Positions 34,897 through 43,552 of a DNA stretch of 64,000 nucleotides are shown piece by piece. The DNA comes from Phytoamicus setariae (lineage in GTDB: Bacteria; Pseudomonadota; Alphaproteobacteria; Rhizobiales; Rhizobiaceae), in the NCBI RefSeq assembly GCF_016722925.1, contig NZ_JAEQNC010000001.1, positions 62,001 to 126,000 on the forward strand. The letters are read 5' to 3'. A program made the position numbers and the translations under genes. Below the pieces are notes generated by a model that was not told where the DNA came from, did not search any database, and worked only from the letters and a program-made list of their open reading frames with translations. The stretch's first letter is position 1. Each line of letters begins with the position of its first letter.

Positions 34897-36525
34897 TCAA
34901 GCTTCTTCAGCTTCGCCGGCCTCATCAGCCTCGTCACTGCTTTCGGCAGCTAGTGCTGCGGCTTCCCTGGCCAGATCCTCTTCCGTGATCCAGCCGGCAG
35001 ACAGCCGCGCCTGAACGATCATGGCTTCGGCATCGGTGCGCGAAACGTCGAACTTCTGGAACAGGCCTTCGAAACGCTTGGTCTCGCCGTTCTTCTTTTC
35101 GGTCCAGCCGACGAGATCGTCAGCGGCGCAGCCGGCGAAGTCCTCGATCGTCTTGATGCCGTCCTGGCCAAGCGCCACAAGCATCACGGCGGTCAGGCCT
35201 TCGATCTTGTAGAGTTCGTCCTCTACGCCCAGTTCCTTGCGCTTGGCATCCATCTCGGCTTCGAGCTTTTCGAGATAGTCGCGGGCGCGGGTCTGGATTT
35301 CCACGGCGGTTTCGTCGTCGAAACCGTCGATCGAGGAAATTTCGCTCGGTTCGACATAGGCAAGTTCTTCGACCTGCGCAAAGCCTTCCGAAGCCAGGAC
35401 CTGGCCGACCATTTCGTCGACGTCCAGTGCATCCATGAACAGCTTGGTGCGTTCGTTGAATTCCTTCTGGCGGCGTTCCGACTCTTCCGCTTCGGTCAGG
35501 ATGTCGATATCCCAGCCGGTCAGCTGCGAAGCGAGGCGAACGTTCTGGCCGCGGCGGCCGATGGCGAGCGAAAGCTGCTCGTCGGGAACCACAACTTCGA
35601 TGCGCTCTGCATCCTCGTCGAGAACGACCTTGGCGACTTCCGCCGGCTGCAACGCGTTAACGATGAAGTTGGCCGGATCGTTGGACCACGGAATGATGTC
35701 GATCTTTTCGCCCTGCAGCTCGCCGACGACGGCCTGGACACGGCTGCCGCGCATACCAACGCAGGCGCCGACAGGATCGATGGAGCTGTCATTGGAGATG
35801 ACGGCAATCTTGGCGCGCGAACCCGGATCGCGGGCGACCGAACGGATTTCGATGATGCCGTCGTAGATTTCGGGCACTTCCATGGTGAAGAGCTTGACCA
35901 TGAACTGCGGATGGGTGCGCGACAGGAAGATCTGCGGGCCGCGCTGTTCGCGGCGGACGTCGTAGACGAAGGCGCGGACACGGTCGCCGGGGCGCATCGC
36001 TTCGCGCGGGATCATTTCGTCGCGGCGGATGATGCCTTCGCCACGGCCGAGATCGACGATCACGTTGCCATACTCAACGCGCTTGACGGTACCATTGATG
36101 ATTTCGCCGATGCGATCCTTGTATTCGTCGAACTGGCGGTCACGCTCGGCTTCGCGCACTTTCTGCACGATGACCTGCTTGGCAGACTGCGCGGCAATGC
36201 GGCCGAAATCCATCGGCGGCAGGGGATCTGCAATGAAGTCACCGATCTGGGCATCCGGGTTGCGGTCGCGGGCCAGCAAGAGCGGGATCTCGCGGGAATA
36301 GTCTTCCGCGTGTTCGACCACTTCAAGCAGGCGCTGCAGCTTCATCTCGCCCGTCTTCGGATTGATGTCGGCCTTGATGTTGGACTCGGTGCCATAGCGC
36401 GAGCGTGCAGCCTTCTGGATCGCGTCCGCCATCGCGGCGAGAACGATCTCGCGGTCGATGGACTTTTCCCGCGCTACCGCGTCGGCGATCTGGAGAAGTT
36501 CCAGCCTGTTTGCACTCACTACCAT
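34897..36525 (-). CDS. nusA: Transcription termination/antitermination factor NusA
   Basis: 542 residues. N-terminal polymerase-binding domain (about 1-130), S1 ([20 protein letters not shown]), two KH domains ([40 protein letters not shown]) and C-terminal acidic repeats. It ends in an acidic Glu/Ala tail. GGAG precedes the ATG at 36525. It follows rimP and precedes ylxR. Confidence 0.98.
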   Translation of the reverse strand: MVVSANRLELLQIADAVAREKSIDREIVLAAMADAIQKAARSRYGTESNIKADINPKTGEMKLQRLLEVVEHAEDYSREIPLLLARDRNPDAQIGDFIADPLPPMDFGRIAAQSAKQVIVQKVREAERDRQFDEYKDRIGEIINGTVKRVEYGNVIVDLGRGEGIIRRDEMIPREAMRPGDRVRAFVYDVRREQRGPQIFLSRTHPQFMVKLFTMEVPEIYDGIIEIRSVARDPGSRAKIAVISNDSSIDPVGACVGMRGSRVQAVVGELQGEKIDIIPWSNDPANFIVNALQPAEVAKVVLDEDAERIEVVVPDEQLSLAIGRRGQNVRLASQLTGWDIDILTEAEESERRQKEFNERTKLFMDALDVDEMVGQVLASEGFAQVEELAYVEPSEISSIDGFDDETAVEIQTRARDYLEKLEAEMDAKRKELGVEDELYKIEGLTAVMLVALGQDGIKTIEDFAGCAADDLVGWTEKKNGETKRFEGLFQKFDVSRTDAEAMIVQARLSAGWITEEDLAREAAALAAESSDEADEAGEAEEA

Positions 36526-36585
36526 CGTCTTAGGTCTCCATTTGGATGGTCAAGTTACCAAGAATGAGCTGAAGCCTTGCGGCGA

Positions 36586-37176
36586 TCAGCCTTCATCCTC
36601 GTCTTCGTTGTTCTGGTTGGCCGCTTCGCGTGCGGCTTTGTCGGCCCTCAGCGCGTCGCGGATCAGGTCATCGGTCAGAATCAGCCGTGCCTCGGCCAGC
36701 GCCGTGAAGGGAATGGTCACCTGCGGCTCTTCGCCGGCAGCCGGCTGGTCGCGATCGATGATAAAGCCTTCCTCGGTGGTGCCGACGATCTTGCCGCGGA
36801 AGCGCTTACGCCCCTCAACCATGACAGAGGTTTCGCACTTGAGCAGGTGTCCACTCCAGCGCGAGAAATCGGACTTGCGCACCATCGGCCGGTCGATGCC
36901 CGGCGAGGACATTTCCAGATGATACTGCTTGTCGATCGGATCTTCAACGTCGAGCACCGGTGAGATTGCCGTCGACAGGATCTCGCAGTCATTGACCGTC
37001 ATCGTGCCGTCGGGGCGCTCGGCCATGATCTGCAGCGTCATGCCGTTCTGGCCCGAAAGCTTTACGCGCACCAGCTGGTAGCCCATGCCATTGATGACGG
37101 GCTCGATGATTTCAGCCACGCGGGCATCAATGCCGGTTTCAGTGATCAGTCTCGGTTCGATTACCGTGTCGTTCAT
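36586..37176 (-). CDS. rimP: Ribosome maturation factor RimP
   Basis: 196 residues. It is needed for 30S subunit maturation. Two domains are clear: [20 protein letters not shown] with [20 protein letters not shown], and [20 protein letters not shown] with the KRFRGKI strand. The tail is acidic ([10 protein letters not shown]). It is first of the operon with nusA, ylxR and infB, behind a promoter and an attenuator-like leader. Confidence 0.97.
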   Translation of the reverse strand: MNDTVIEPRLITETGIDARVAEIIEPVINGMGYQLVRVKLSGQNGMTLQIMAERPDGTMTVNDCEILSTAISPVLDVEDPIDKQYHLEMSSPGIDRPMVRKSDFSRWSGHLLKCETSVMVEGRKRFRGKIVGTTEEGFIIDRDQPAAGEEPQVTIPFTALAEARLILTDDLIRDALRADKAAREAANQNNEDEDEG

Positions 37177-37193
37177 TTTGCTCTCGTTTCACC

Positions 37194-37240
37194 CGGCCGT
37201 GCCGGGGGTAACAAAAAAGAGCGGGTCCTTTCGGGCCCAC
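37194..37240 (-). promoter_or_regulatory. Attenuator-like leader of rimP
   Basis: Reading leftward, GGGCCC-GAAA-GGACCC at 37238-37223, extended by two outer pairs to 37240 and 37221, is followed by TCTTTTTTG, a Rho-independent terminator shape. It sits between the promoter at 37271-37299 and rimP. A second hairpin (CCGGC-ACG-GCCGG, about 37194-37206) lies closer to the ribosome site. No gene lies upstream on this strand, so the terminator would act on the rimP transcript itself. Confidence 0.7.
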
Positions 37241-37270
37241 CCTTCATCAAAAGATCAAGAATTTGGACTT

Positions 37271-37299
37271 CATATACTCCGCCCCATCGCGAATTGCAA
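37271..37299 (-). promoter_or_regulatory. Promoter of the rimP operon
   Basis: Reading leftward, TTGCAA (37299-37294), a 17-bp spacer, and TATATG (37276-37271). This is the alphaproteobacterial housekeeping pattern. Transcription should begin near 37264, leaving a leader of about 88 bases before rimP. Confidence 0.7.
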
Positions 37300-37359
37300 G
37301 CTTTGCGCCATTTGCGGGCCAAAGTTTCAGTGGACGGGAGATTCCGTAGCTGTCAAAAT

Positions 37360-37417
37360 ATTCACCCTTATGGTTGACTAATGAGGCGAAATGGAATATT
37401 CAACCAACAGGGTGAAT
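37360..37417. promoter_or_regulatory. Paired inverted operator copies upstream of the ArsR gene
   Basis: ATTCACCCTTATGGTTGA at 37360-37377 reappears in inverted form at 37399-37417 (TTCAACCAACAGGGTGAAT). Each copy is also an imperfect palindrome (TTCA-CC...GG-TGAA). The second ends 2 bp before the ArsR start, over its ribosome site, so a bound ArsR-type repressor would shut off its own operon. Confidence 0.75.
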
Positions 37418-37419
37418 AA

Positions 37420-37761
37420 ATGGAAGACGAAACTCTGTCACGTATCCTCAAGGCTGTCGGAGATACCACGCGGCGGCATATCCTCACGCTCCTCGTCCAG
37501 GAGGGGCCGCTGAGAGTGACGGCTCTCGCCTCCCATTTTGCCATGTCCCTGAACTCCGTCTCCAAACATATCAAGGTGCTGGAGGAGGCGGGACTGGTCA
37601 CTCGCCGGACTTTGGGCCGCGAACACTATATTGCGGCGGAGCTCGATCCGTTGAAACATACGGAAAATTGGTTCGGGCAACTGAAGTCTGTATGGGAACT
37701 GCGCCTTTCGGCGCTCGATCAACTGCTCGCTTCAAAGGAAGACGATCATGAGTGTACTTGA
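37420..37761 (+). CDS. ArsR-family winged-helix repressor
   Basis: 113 residues. LSRILKAVGDTTRRHILTLL and GPLRVTALASHFAMSLNSVS with HIKVLEEAGLVTRR form the winged helix. It lacks the ELCVCDL metal site of ArsR/SmtB metal sensors, so metal sensing is unlikely. Its last 14 bases overlap the SRPBCC gene. ArsR-SRPBCC pairs are common in proteobacteria; the ligand is thought to be small and hydrophobic, but is untested here. Confidence 0.93.
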   Translation: MEDETLSRILKAVGDTTRRHILTLLVQEGPLRVTALASHFAMSLNSVSKHIKVLEEAGLVTRRTLGREHYIAAELDPLKHTENWFGQLKSVWELRLSALDQLLASKEDDHECT

Positions 37762-38194
37762 TGCCGTGAGTGAACTTGAACTGAATGTCAGCCGCACGAT
37801 CGCCGCCCCGCTCGAGAAGGTCTTCAATGCCTGGCTCGAACCCGAAACATTGGCGAAGTTCATGCGACCCTGCGACGGCGAGGGGATGGACGCGACGGTG
37901 CAGAACGACCCGGTCAAAGGCGGACGCTTCTCCATCGTCATGAAGCTGGAAGACAAGGAAGTTCCGCATGCCGGCACCTACTTGGAAGTAAAGCCTTATT
38001 CGCGCCTGGCATTCACCTGGGAATCGCCCTTTTCGCAGGATGACAGTGTCGTGACGATCGACTTTACCGAAATCGGGATGCGGTCGACGCTTGTCGCACT
38101 GAAGCAGGTCAAGTTCTCGAGCGAAGAGTCTCGGGACGGCCATATCAAGGGCTGGACGCGAATGTTCGACCAGCTCACCCTCGTGCTAGCCTGA
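37748..38194 (+). CDS. SRPBCC/AHSA1-family protein
   Basis: 148 residues of the START-like helix-grip fold in the Aha1 C-terminal group: LNVSRTIAAPLEKVFNAWLE, KGGRFSIVMK, YSRLAFTWESP and HIKGWTRMFDQL. These bind hydrophobic ligands in a central cavity. Its start overlaps the ArsR gene by 14 bp, with AAGGAAG as the ribosome site, so the two are co-translated. Confidence 0.92.
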   Translation: MSVLDAVSELELNVSRTIAAPLEKVFNAWLEPETLAKFMRPCDGEGMDATVQNDPVKGGRFSIVMKLEDKEVPHAGTYLEVKPYSRLAFTWESPFSQDDSVVTIDFTEIGMRSTLVALKQVKFSSEESRDGHIKGWTRMFDQLTLVLA

Positions 38195-38236
38195 CGGCAC
38201 TGGAGACCGGCTGGGCGGCTTGCCGCCGCCCGCCCG

Positions 38237-39487
38237 TTATATTTTGCTGAGCAAAGCCTCATCCGGATAGCAGGTCGGCTTGATGCCGTTCTGCTGCTGC
38301 CAGCGGCCGATCGAGCGGCGGGTTTTGTAGCCCGGCAGGCCGTCGATCTTGCCGACATCGTGGCCCATCTTGTTGAGCCGCTGCTGCATATGCAGCACAT
38401 CCGAGCGCAGCATGTGGCCCACCTGACCCCAACTAGCCTTGAACGGCCCCGTCCCATTGGCGATGCGGTCGGCCAGGTTGCCGATGAACAGCGCGTAGAG
38501 GTCGGAGTTGTTGTATTCCTTGATAACGTAGAAGTTCGGGCTGACGATGAATTCCGGCCCGTGCCGTCCGGCCGGCACCAGCATCATGCTGTCGGCTTTC
38601 ATCTCGTTGCCAGGGAAAGCTTTCCCCGAAATGCGTGTGATCCCAAGCGTGGCCCATTTCTTCAGCGGCTGGGCGAGGTCCGGGCCCTCCTGCGCGCAGG
38701 AGACAGTGTCAGGAATCATCACCTCGTAGCCCCAGCCACGGTCACGCTGCCAACCCTTGGCGACCAGGTAATTGGCAATGGAACCGAGTGCATCCGGCAC
38801 CGAATTCCAGATGTCCTTGCGCCCGTCTCCGTCGAAATCGACGGCATATTTCAGGTAGGAGGAAGGCATGAACTGAGGCTGGCCTATGGCGCCGGCCCAT
38901 GAACCCTTCATGGCTTTGGGGTCGATGCCGCTTTCAACCATCTGCAGTGCGGCGAGCAATTCCTTGCGGAAGAGATCCTTTCGATCGCCCATGAAGGCCA
39001 TCGTGGCAAGCACGTCCATTTCGGAGGAAGTGATTTTGGCCTTGCCGTAGCCGGTTTCGCGACCCCAGATTGCCACGACGATTTCGCCGGGAACCCCATA
39101 TTTTCTTTCGATGTTCTTCAACAGGCGCGCATGCGAGGACGCGTAGGCCTTGCCCTGACTCGCCAGGCTCGCCAGCCGCTTTTCGGAAAAGTAGGGGCCC
39201 GGCGTCGCAAACTCTGCCTGGGTCTGTTTCTTCTTTTTCTTCGGCTTCTCGCCCGGGGCAACGAGATCGGGAAGCTTCCAGTTAAGTGCCACACCGGCAA
39301 AGGCACGGTCGAAGGCCTTGCGCGAGATGCCCTGCGCCTGGGCAGCTGGCCAGATGTCGCTTTCTATCCAGCTGTGGAACTGCTTTTCGACCGCAGCCTG
39401 GGAGGCGGCGTGGGACGCCGATATCGGGGCCAGGAACAGTGCCAGTGCAGCGATGGCTGCCTTCAAGGTAGGGCGTGGCAGACTCAT
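38237..39487 (-). CDS. MltB-type lytic murein transglycosylase
   Basis: 416 residues from the ATG at 39487 (AAGGAG upstream; a GTG at 39493 is possible). It has a signal peptide (cleavage near SHAAS). The SLT_2 domain spans about 30-330 with the catalytic Glu in IVAIWGRETGYGK-type sequence (VVAIWGRETGYG) and WAGAIGQPQFMPSSYLKYAV. The C-terminal ~60 residues are a PG_binding_1 domain. A KKKKK run sits near residue 85. It cleaves peptidoglycan to anhydromuropeptides in the periplasm. Confidence 0.93.
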   Translation of the reverse strand: MSLPRPTLKAAIAALALFLAPISASHAASQAAVEKQFHSWIESDIWPAAQAQGISRKAFDRAFAGVALNWKLPDLVAPGEKPKKKKKQTQAEFATPGPYFSEKRLASLASQGKAYASSHARLLKNIERKYGVPGEIVVAIWGRETGYGKAKITSSEMDVLATMAFMGDRKDLFRKELLAALQMVESGIDPKAMKGSWAGAIGQPQFMPSSYLKYAVDFDGDGRKDIWNSVPDALGSIANYLVAKGWQRDRGWGYEVMIPDTVSCAQEGPDLAQPLKKWATLGITRISGKAFPGNEMKADSMMLVPAGRHGPEFIVSPNFYVIKEYNNSDLYALFIGNLADRIANGTGPFKASWGQVGHMLRSDVLHMQQRLNKMGHDVGKIDGLPGYKTRRSIGRWQQQNGIKPTCYPDEALLSKI

Positions 39488-39513
39488 GCTCACTCCTTGC
39501 TGTTGTTAGGGGG

Positions 39514-40119
39514 TCAGATTGTCGTCCGCGATCGAAGCGCCGCCGTCAGCGTGCCTTCGTCCAGATATTCGAGTTCGCCGCCCACGGGCACGCCATGCGC
39601 AAGCCGAGTGACCTTGATCCCCAGCCCGGAAAGCTGGCCGGTTATATAGTGGGCGGTCGTCTGGCCCTCGACGGTCGCGTTGACGGCGATGATGATTTCC
39701 TTGACGCGTCCATCGCCGACCCGCTCGATCAGTCCACGGATGTTCAGATCATCGGGACCGATGCCGTCGAGTGGCGAAAGTGTGCCGCCGAGCACGTGAT
39801 AGGCGGCGTTCATGGCGCCTGCGCGCTCCAACGCCCAGAGGTCGGAAACGTCTTCGACGACGATGATGACAGAATGATCGCGTCGCTCGTCCGAACAGAC
39901 CGTACAGGGATCGATCGTATCGACATTGCCGCAGCAGGAGCAGATGCGAACCTTCTGGTGGGCCTCCGCCATCGCGCTCGCAAGCGGGCCCAGCAACTGG
40001 TCCTTCTTCTTGACGAGATGAAGGGCCGCCCGTCGCGCCGAGCGCGGGCCGAGGCCCGGCACCTTTGCCAGGAGCTGGATGAGTTTTTCGATTTCTGGTC
40101 CGGTGACTCGCTTTGCCAT
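39514..40119 (-). CDS. recR: Recombination mediator protein RecR
   Basis: 201 residues. The helix-hairpin-helix ([20 protein letters not shown]), the zinc site [16 protein letters not shown] and the Toprim domain ([19 protein letters not shown]) are in order. RecR works with RecF and RecO to load RecA on gaps. In many bacteria dnaX-ybaB-recR are adjacent; here a LysE-type and an MscS-type gene lie between. Confidence 0.97.
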   Translation of the reverse strand: MAKRVTGPEIEKLIQLLAKVPGLGPRSARRAALHLVKKKDQLLGPLASAMAEAHQKVRICSCCGNVDTIDPCTVCSDERRDHSVIIVVEDVSDLWALERAGAMNAAYHVLGGTLSPLDGIGPDDLNIRGLIERVGDGRVKEIIIAVNATVEGQTTAHYITGQLSGLGIKVTRLAHGVPVGGELEYLDEGTLTAALRSRTTI

Positions 40120-40218
40120 GGGCTGCTTTTATCCCATGTTCGATACGTTTGTGAATCACTTTAGCCGGAAAGAAAGCCGCAGGCGGAAATGGGAAAATCG
40201 TCGTAAACTTGCCACTTG

Positions 40219-40830
40219 TTATTTTGCGGCGATCGCAGCCGCTGCGCCCGCCATCAAGCCGGCGCTGGTCCGGTTGGCAATCCTCATTGCCCGACTGCTT
40301 CTCAGGAAGCCGCGGGCTTTCGCGGCAAGCAGGACCCAGGCAAGGTCAATGGCGACCAGCACCGCCAGCATCACCCCGACGAGTTCGGCCCAGCCTGCAA
40401 CCGTTACCGAATTGATATCGATGATTGTGGGCAACAATGCCACATAGAACATCATGATCTTGGGGTTGCCGAGTGTCACGGTCATGCCGGCGAAAAACAG
40501 CTTTCTCGCCGAGCCGGCGTCCGGGATTGCGCTGCCTTCAGTTCCGGTTGGCGCGTGCCACATTTTCCAGGCGAGAAACAGCAGATAGGCCACGCCAATC
40601 CATTTGATCGCTACGAACAGGTAATGGAATGTCTCGGCGATTGCCGCAAGTCCGAGCACCGCAAGCGACAGCCACATCATCTCCCCGATCCACATCGCGG
40701 CCAGAAACGGCAACACGTCACGGTGCCCTCGCGACAGGACACGCGCAATCAGTGCAGCGATGCTGGGGCCCGGCGAGCCGGCGGCGATCGCCAGCGCACC
40801 CGCGAAGATGGCAAGTGATGCTAAGGTCAT
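40219..40830 (-). CDS. LysE-family amino-acid exporter
   Basis: 203 residues from the ATG at 40830. Six hydrophobic segments with the family N-terminus GALAIAAGSPGPSIAALIAR and GAYLLYLAW-type helix (GVAYLLFLAWKMW). LysE/RhtB proteins export amino acids or related metabolites. The substrate is unknown. It lies 100 bp upstream of recR on the same strand. Confidence 0.9.
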   Translation of the reverse strand: MTLASLAIFAGALAIAAGSPGPSIAALIARVLSRGHRDVLPFLAAMWIGEMMWLSLAVLGLAAIAETFHYLFVAIKWIGVAYLLFLAWKMWHAPTGTEGSAIPDAGSARKLFFAGMTVTLGNPKIMMFYVALLPTIIDINSVTVAGWAELVGVMLAVLVAIDLAWVLLAAKARGFLRSSRAMRIANRTSAGLMAGAAAAIAAK

Positions 40831-41089
40831 CGTTATCCCTCCCGTGGCAGGTCGGATCATACACCAGGCATCTTATCCGGCAACCGGCTGACTGGCTCGT
40901 GCCCTTCAAATAAGGTAACATTGCCGAACCAGTTTTTTTGTGGTTCAGTGCTCTCAATCGGTGTGAAAGGGGAAATCGCACCCGCGATTGAGAGCTGTAA
41001 TTTTTACAGCTTCTTGGCGGTGCACCCACCTTTCAGCTTTCGGAATAAACTGCACGTCTTTTCTCAGTTGCCACAACCGCAGGCTTTGG

Positions 41090-43111
41090 ATGTTCGTAAT
41101 GCTCCGCATTGGCTTTTCTGCCTTCCTTGTTTCATTCATGCTCACCTTGTCCGGGGCGATTGCGTTTGCCCAGCAAGCGCCCGCGCCGCCGCCTGAGAAA
41201 ATCTCGGAACTGATCCGGTTGCTGGACGATCCGACAATCCGCGACTGGCTGAAAACACAGCAGCAGACTCAAGCCAAGCCGGTCGAATCCGAACTGGAGC
41301 CCGGCATCGAGCAATGGGAGGCCAATGCCAGATCGAGTTTCCGGCAATTGTTCAGGGCAATCCCGACGGTTCCATCCGAGTTTGCCGCAGCGGCGGGACG
41401 GGTCCGTAGCGAGGCTGCAAGCAGCGGGTTCATGTCTGCCGCCAGCAGCATTGCCATTGTTCTGCTGGTCAGTTTTCTTGGCGAGTGGGCGGTCCGGAGC
41501 TTCATCCGCCGGACTGCCAACGAAAGCCTGCTGCTAAAACGGACGTATATGGAGCTTGTGCCGCTGGTTGCCTTCATTCTGATTGTGGCTGCGGCGTTCC
41601 TTTCGATAGACTGGCCGCACCTTATGCATTCGGCCATACTCTTCTACCTGCTGGCCGTTGTTGCCTTCAGGATTGTCGCCTCGGCATCCGCCATGGCCTT
41701 GTCCGCTGGAAGCTTGTCGACCTTCATGTATCGCAGGGTGCTGCTGTTCAGCGCCATCCTGCTGCTTTCGATTGCCACTGCCCGGCTGGCCCAAAAACTA
41801 TCCGTTCCTCCGGACACAATTCGCGCGGCGTCTTTCCTTGCGACCATCGTTTTGCTGGGGCTCTGCTGCGAAGCCGTTTGGCGACATCCCGATCCGTCCG
41901 TCACGCCGGTCCGTACCAGGCTGGTTCGGACCGCCTATTTCGTCGCGCTGTGGCTGCTCTGGTCCTGCGGCTTCCGTGTATTGTTCTGGGCCTGCCTTTA
42001 TGCAGTCGCGCTCCCGAAAATACTGCCGGCGGTGGATCGCTTTGCAAAGGCATTCGTCGCTGCCCGCTGGCCGGATCAGCCGGAGCACAGTATACGTACC
42101 GTTCTCGTCGTACGCGGCGTCAGAGCGGTAATCTTCGCTGCCGCCGTCGCATGGCTTGCGGTCGTCTGGCAGTACAATCCCCAAAATCTTGGTCGTGAAA
42201 TCTCATTCCTCGACACCATCATACGCGGTCTGTTCGTCAGCATGATCGTGCTCCTGGTGTTCGATCTCGGTTGGAGCCTCACCAAGGCATTGATCGACCG
42301 CAAGCTTGAATCCGTACGAACCGATGGGCCCTTGCCGCCCGAGGAGGCAGCGCGCCGGGCCAGGCTGCGGACACTACTGCCGATTTTTCGCAATGGCCTT
42401 GCCGCCGTGTTTATTGTCGTTGCCGCCCTGATGGTTCTTGCCGAGTTGGGCGTCCAGATCGGGCCGCTCATCGCCGGTGCCGGCATATTCGGCGTTGCGA
42501 TAGGCTTCGGGTCACAAACGCTGGTCAAGGATGTGATCAGTGGCGTCTTGTACCTGATGGATGATGCCTTCCGCGTCGGAGAATACATCCAGAGCGGCAG
42601 TTACAAGGGAACGGTGGAATCCTTCAGCCTCCGTTCAATCAGGCTTCGTCACCACCGCGGCCCTGTCTTCACTGTCCCCTTCGGGGAGCTTGGTGCGGTG
42701 CAGAATATGAGCCGCGACTGGGCGATCGACAAGTTCCTGCTGCGCGTCACATTCGATGCCGATATCGCCAAGGCGAAAAAGCTGGTGAAGGCGATCGGGG
42801 CCGAGCTGCTTGAAGATCCGGAAGTTGGCCCCGAAATTATCGAGACACTGAAAATGAAGGGTGTCGAGCAGATCAGCGAGTACGGTATCGAACTCGCATT
42901 CGCCTTCATGGCCAAACCCGGCTACCAATCGATGATCCGTCGGCGTGCCTACACAATGATACGGCAGGCGTTCAAGGAGAACGGCATCGAGTTCGCACAG
43001 CCGACTATCCAGGTTGGCGGCGAGGACAAGGCAGAAAATGCGGCCGTGGCATCGGCAATTGCCGCGCAGAAGAAGTTGGCCGAGGCAACCGCTGCGGCGG
43101 CGGAACAATGA
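41090..43111 (+). CDS. MscS-family mechanosensitive channel with large N-terminal domain
   Basis: 673 residues from the ATG at 41090; ATG 41099 is also possible. A signal peptide (cleavage after AFA-Q, about residue 28) leads into a periplasmic helical segment, then about ten membrane helices. The C-terminal MscS core has LIAGAGIFGVAIGFGSQTLV, then KDVISGVLYLMDDAFRVGEY and the beta domain VPFGELGAVQNMSRDW. It would release solutes on osmotic down-shock. The gene reads against its neighbours ybaB and recR. Confidence 0.93.
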   Translation: MFVMLRIGFSAFLVSFMLTLSGAIAFAQQAPAPPPEKISELIRLLDDPTIRDWLKTQQQTQAKPVESELEPGIEQWEANARSSFRQLFRAIPTVPSEFAAAAGRVRSEAASSGFMSAASSIAIVLLVSFLGEWAVRSFIRRTANESLLLKRTYMELVPLVAFILIVAAAFLSIDWPHLMHSAILFYLLAVVAFRIVASASAMALSAGSLSTFMYRRVLLFSAILLLSIATARLAQKLSVPPDTIRAASFLATIVLLGLCCEAVWRHPDPSVTPVRTRLVRTAYFVALWLLWSCGFRVLFWACLYAVALPKILPAVDRFAKAFVAARWPDQPEHSIRTVLVVRGVRAVIFAAAVAWLAVVWQYNPQNLGREISFLDTIIRGLFVSMIVLLVFDLGWSLTKALIDRKLESVRTDGPLPPEEAARRARLRTLLPIFRNGLAAVFIVVAALMVLAELGVQIGPLIAGAGIFGVAIGFGSQTLVKDVISGVLYLMDDAFRVGEYIQSGSYKGTVESFSLRSIRLRHHRGPVFTVPFGELGAVQNMSRDWAIDKFLLRVTFDADIAKAKKLVKAIGAELLEDPEVGPEIIETLKMKGVEQISEYGIELAFAFMAKPGYQSMIRRRAYTMIRQAFKENGIEFAQPTIQVGGEDKAENAAVASAIAAQKKLAEATAAAAEQ

Positions 43112-43210
43112 GGATGAAGCAAGCCTGAAGCCGGCACAGAGTAAAGTGCCGGCTATTGGGCTCGTCTTGGTACTTGGGCGATCAGCGTTCGGGCTGCAAG
43201 GCCCGCAGGC

Positions 43211-43534
43211 TCAGAACGGGAACTTCATGCCCGGAGGCAGCGGCAGGCCGGCAGTCAGCGCCGACATCTTTTCGGCGGCCTGGGCTTCGCCCTTGTCCTT
43301 TGCATCCTTGTGTGCGGCGACGATCAGGTCCTCGAGGATCTCGACATCATCTTCCTTGAACAGCGAGGGGTCGATCTTGATCGCGCTCATCTGGCCTTTG
43401 CCATCGAGAATGACAGTCACCAGCCCGCCGCCGGATTTGCCCTCAATGCTGAGTGCGGCGATCTCGGCCTGGGCCTTTTCCATCTTGGCCTGCATTTCCT
43501 TGACCTTGCCCATCATGCCCATCAGGTCTTTCAT
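43211..43534 (-). CDS. YbaB/EbfC nucleoid-associated protein
   Basis: 107 residues. [20 protein letters not shown], then [20 protein letters not shown] and the C-terminal [13 protein letters not shown] are typical. It forms DNA-binding dimers. It is 18 bp after dnaX, the usual order. Confidence 0.95.
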   Translation of the reverse strand: MKDLMGMMGKVKEMQAKMEKAQAEIAALSIEGKSGGGLVTVILDGKGQMSAIKIDPSLFKEDDVEILEDLIVAAHKDAKDKGEAQAAEKMSALTAGLPLPPGMKFPF

Positions 43535-43552
43535 AGCGGTACTCCTCTGAAA

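Noticed and set aside
37420-37761. ArsR protein as a metal sensor
   Set aside because: The cysteine metal-binding motif of ArsR/SmtB sensors is absent, and the partner is an SRPBCC protein rather than a metal pump.
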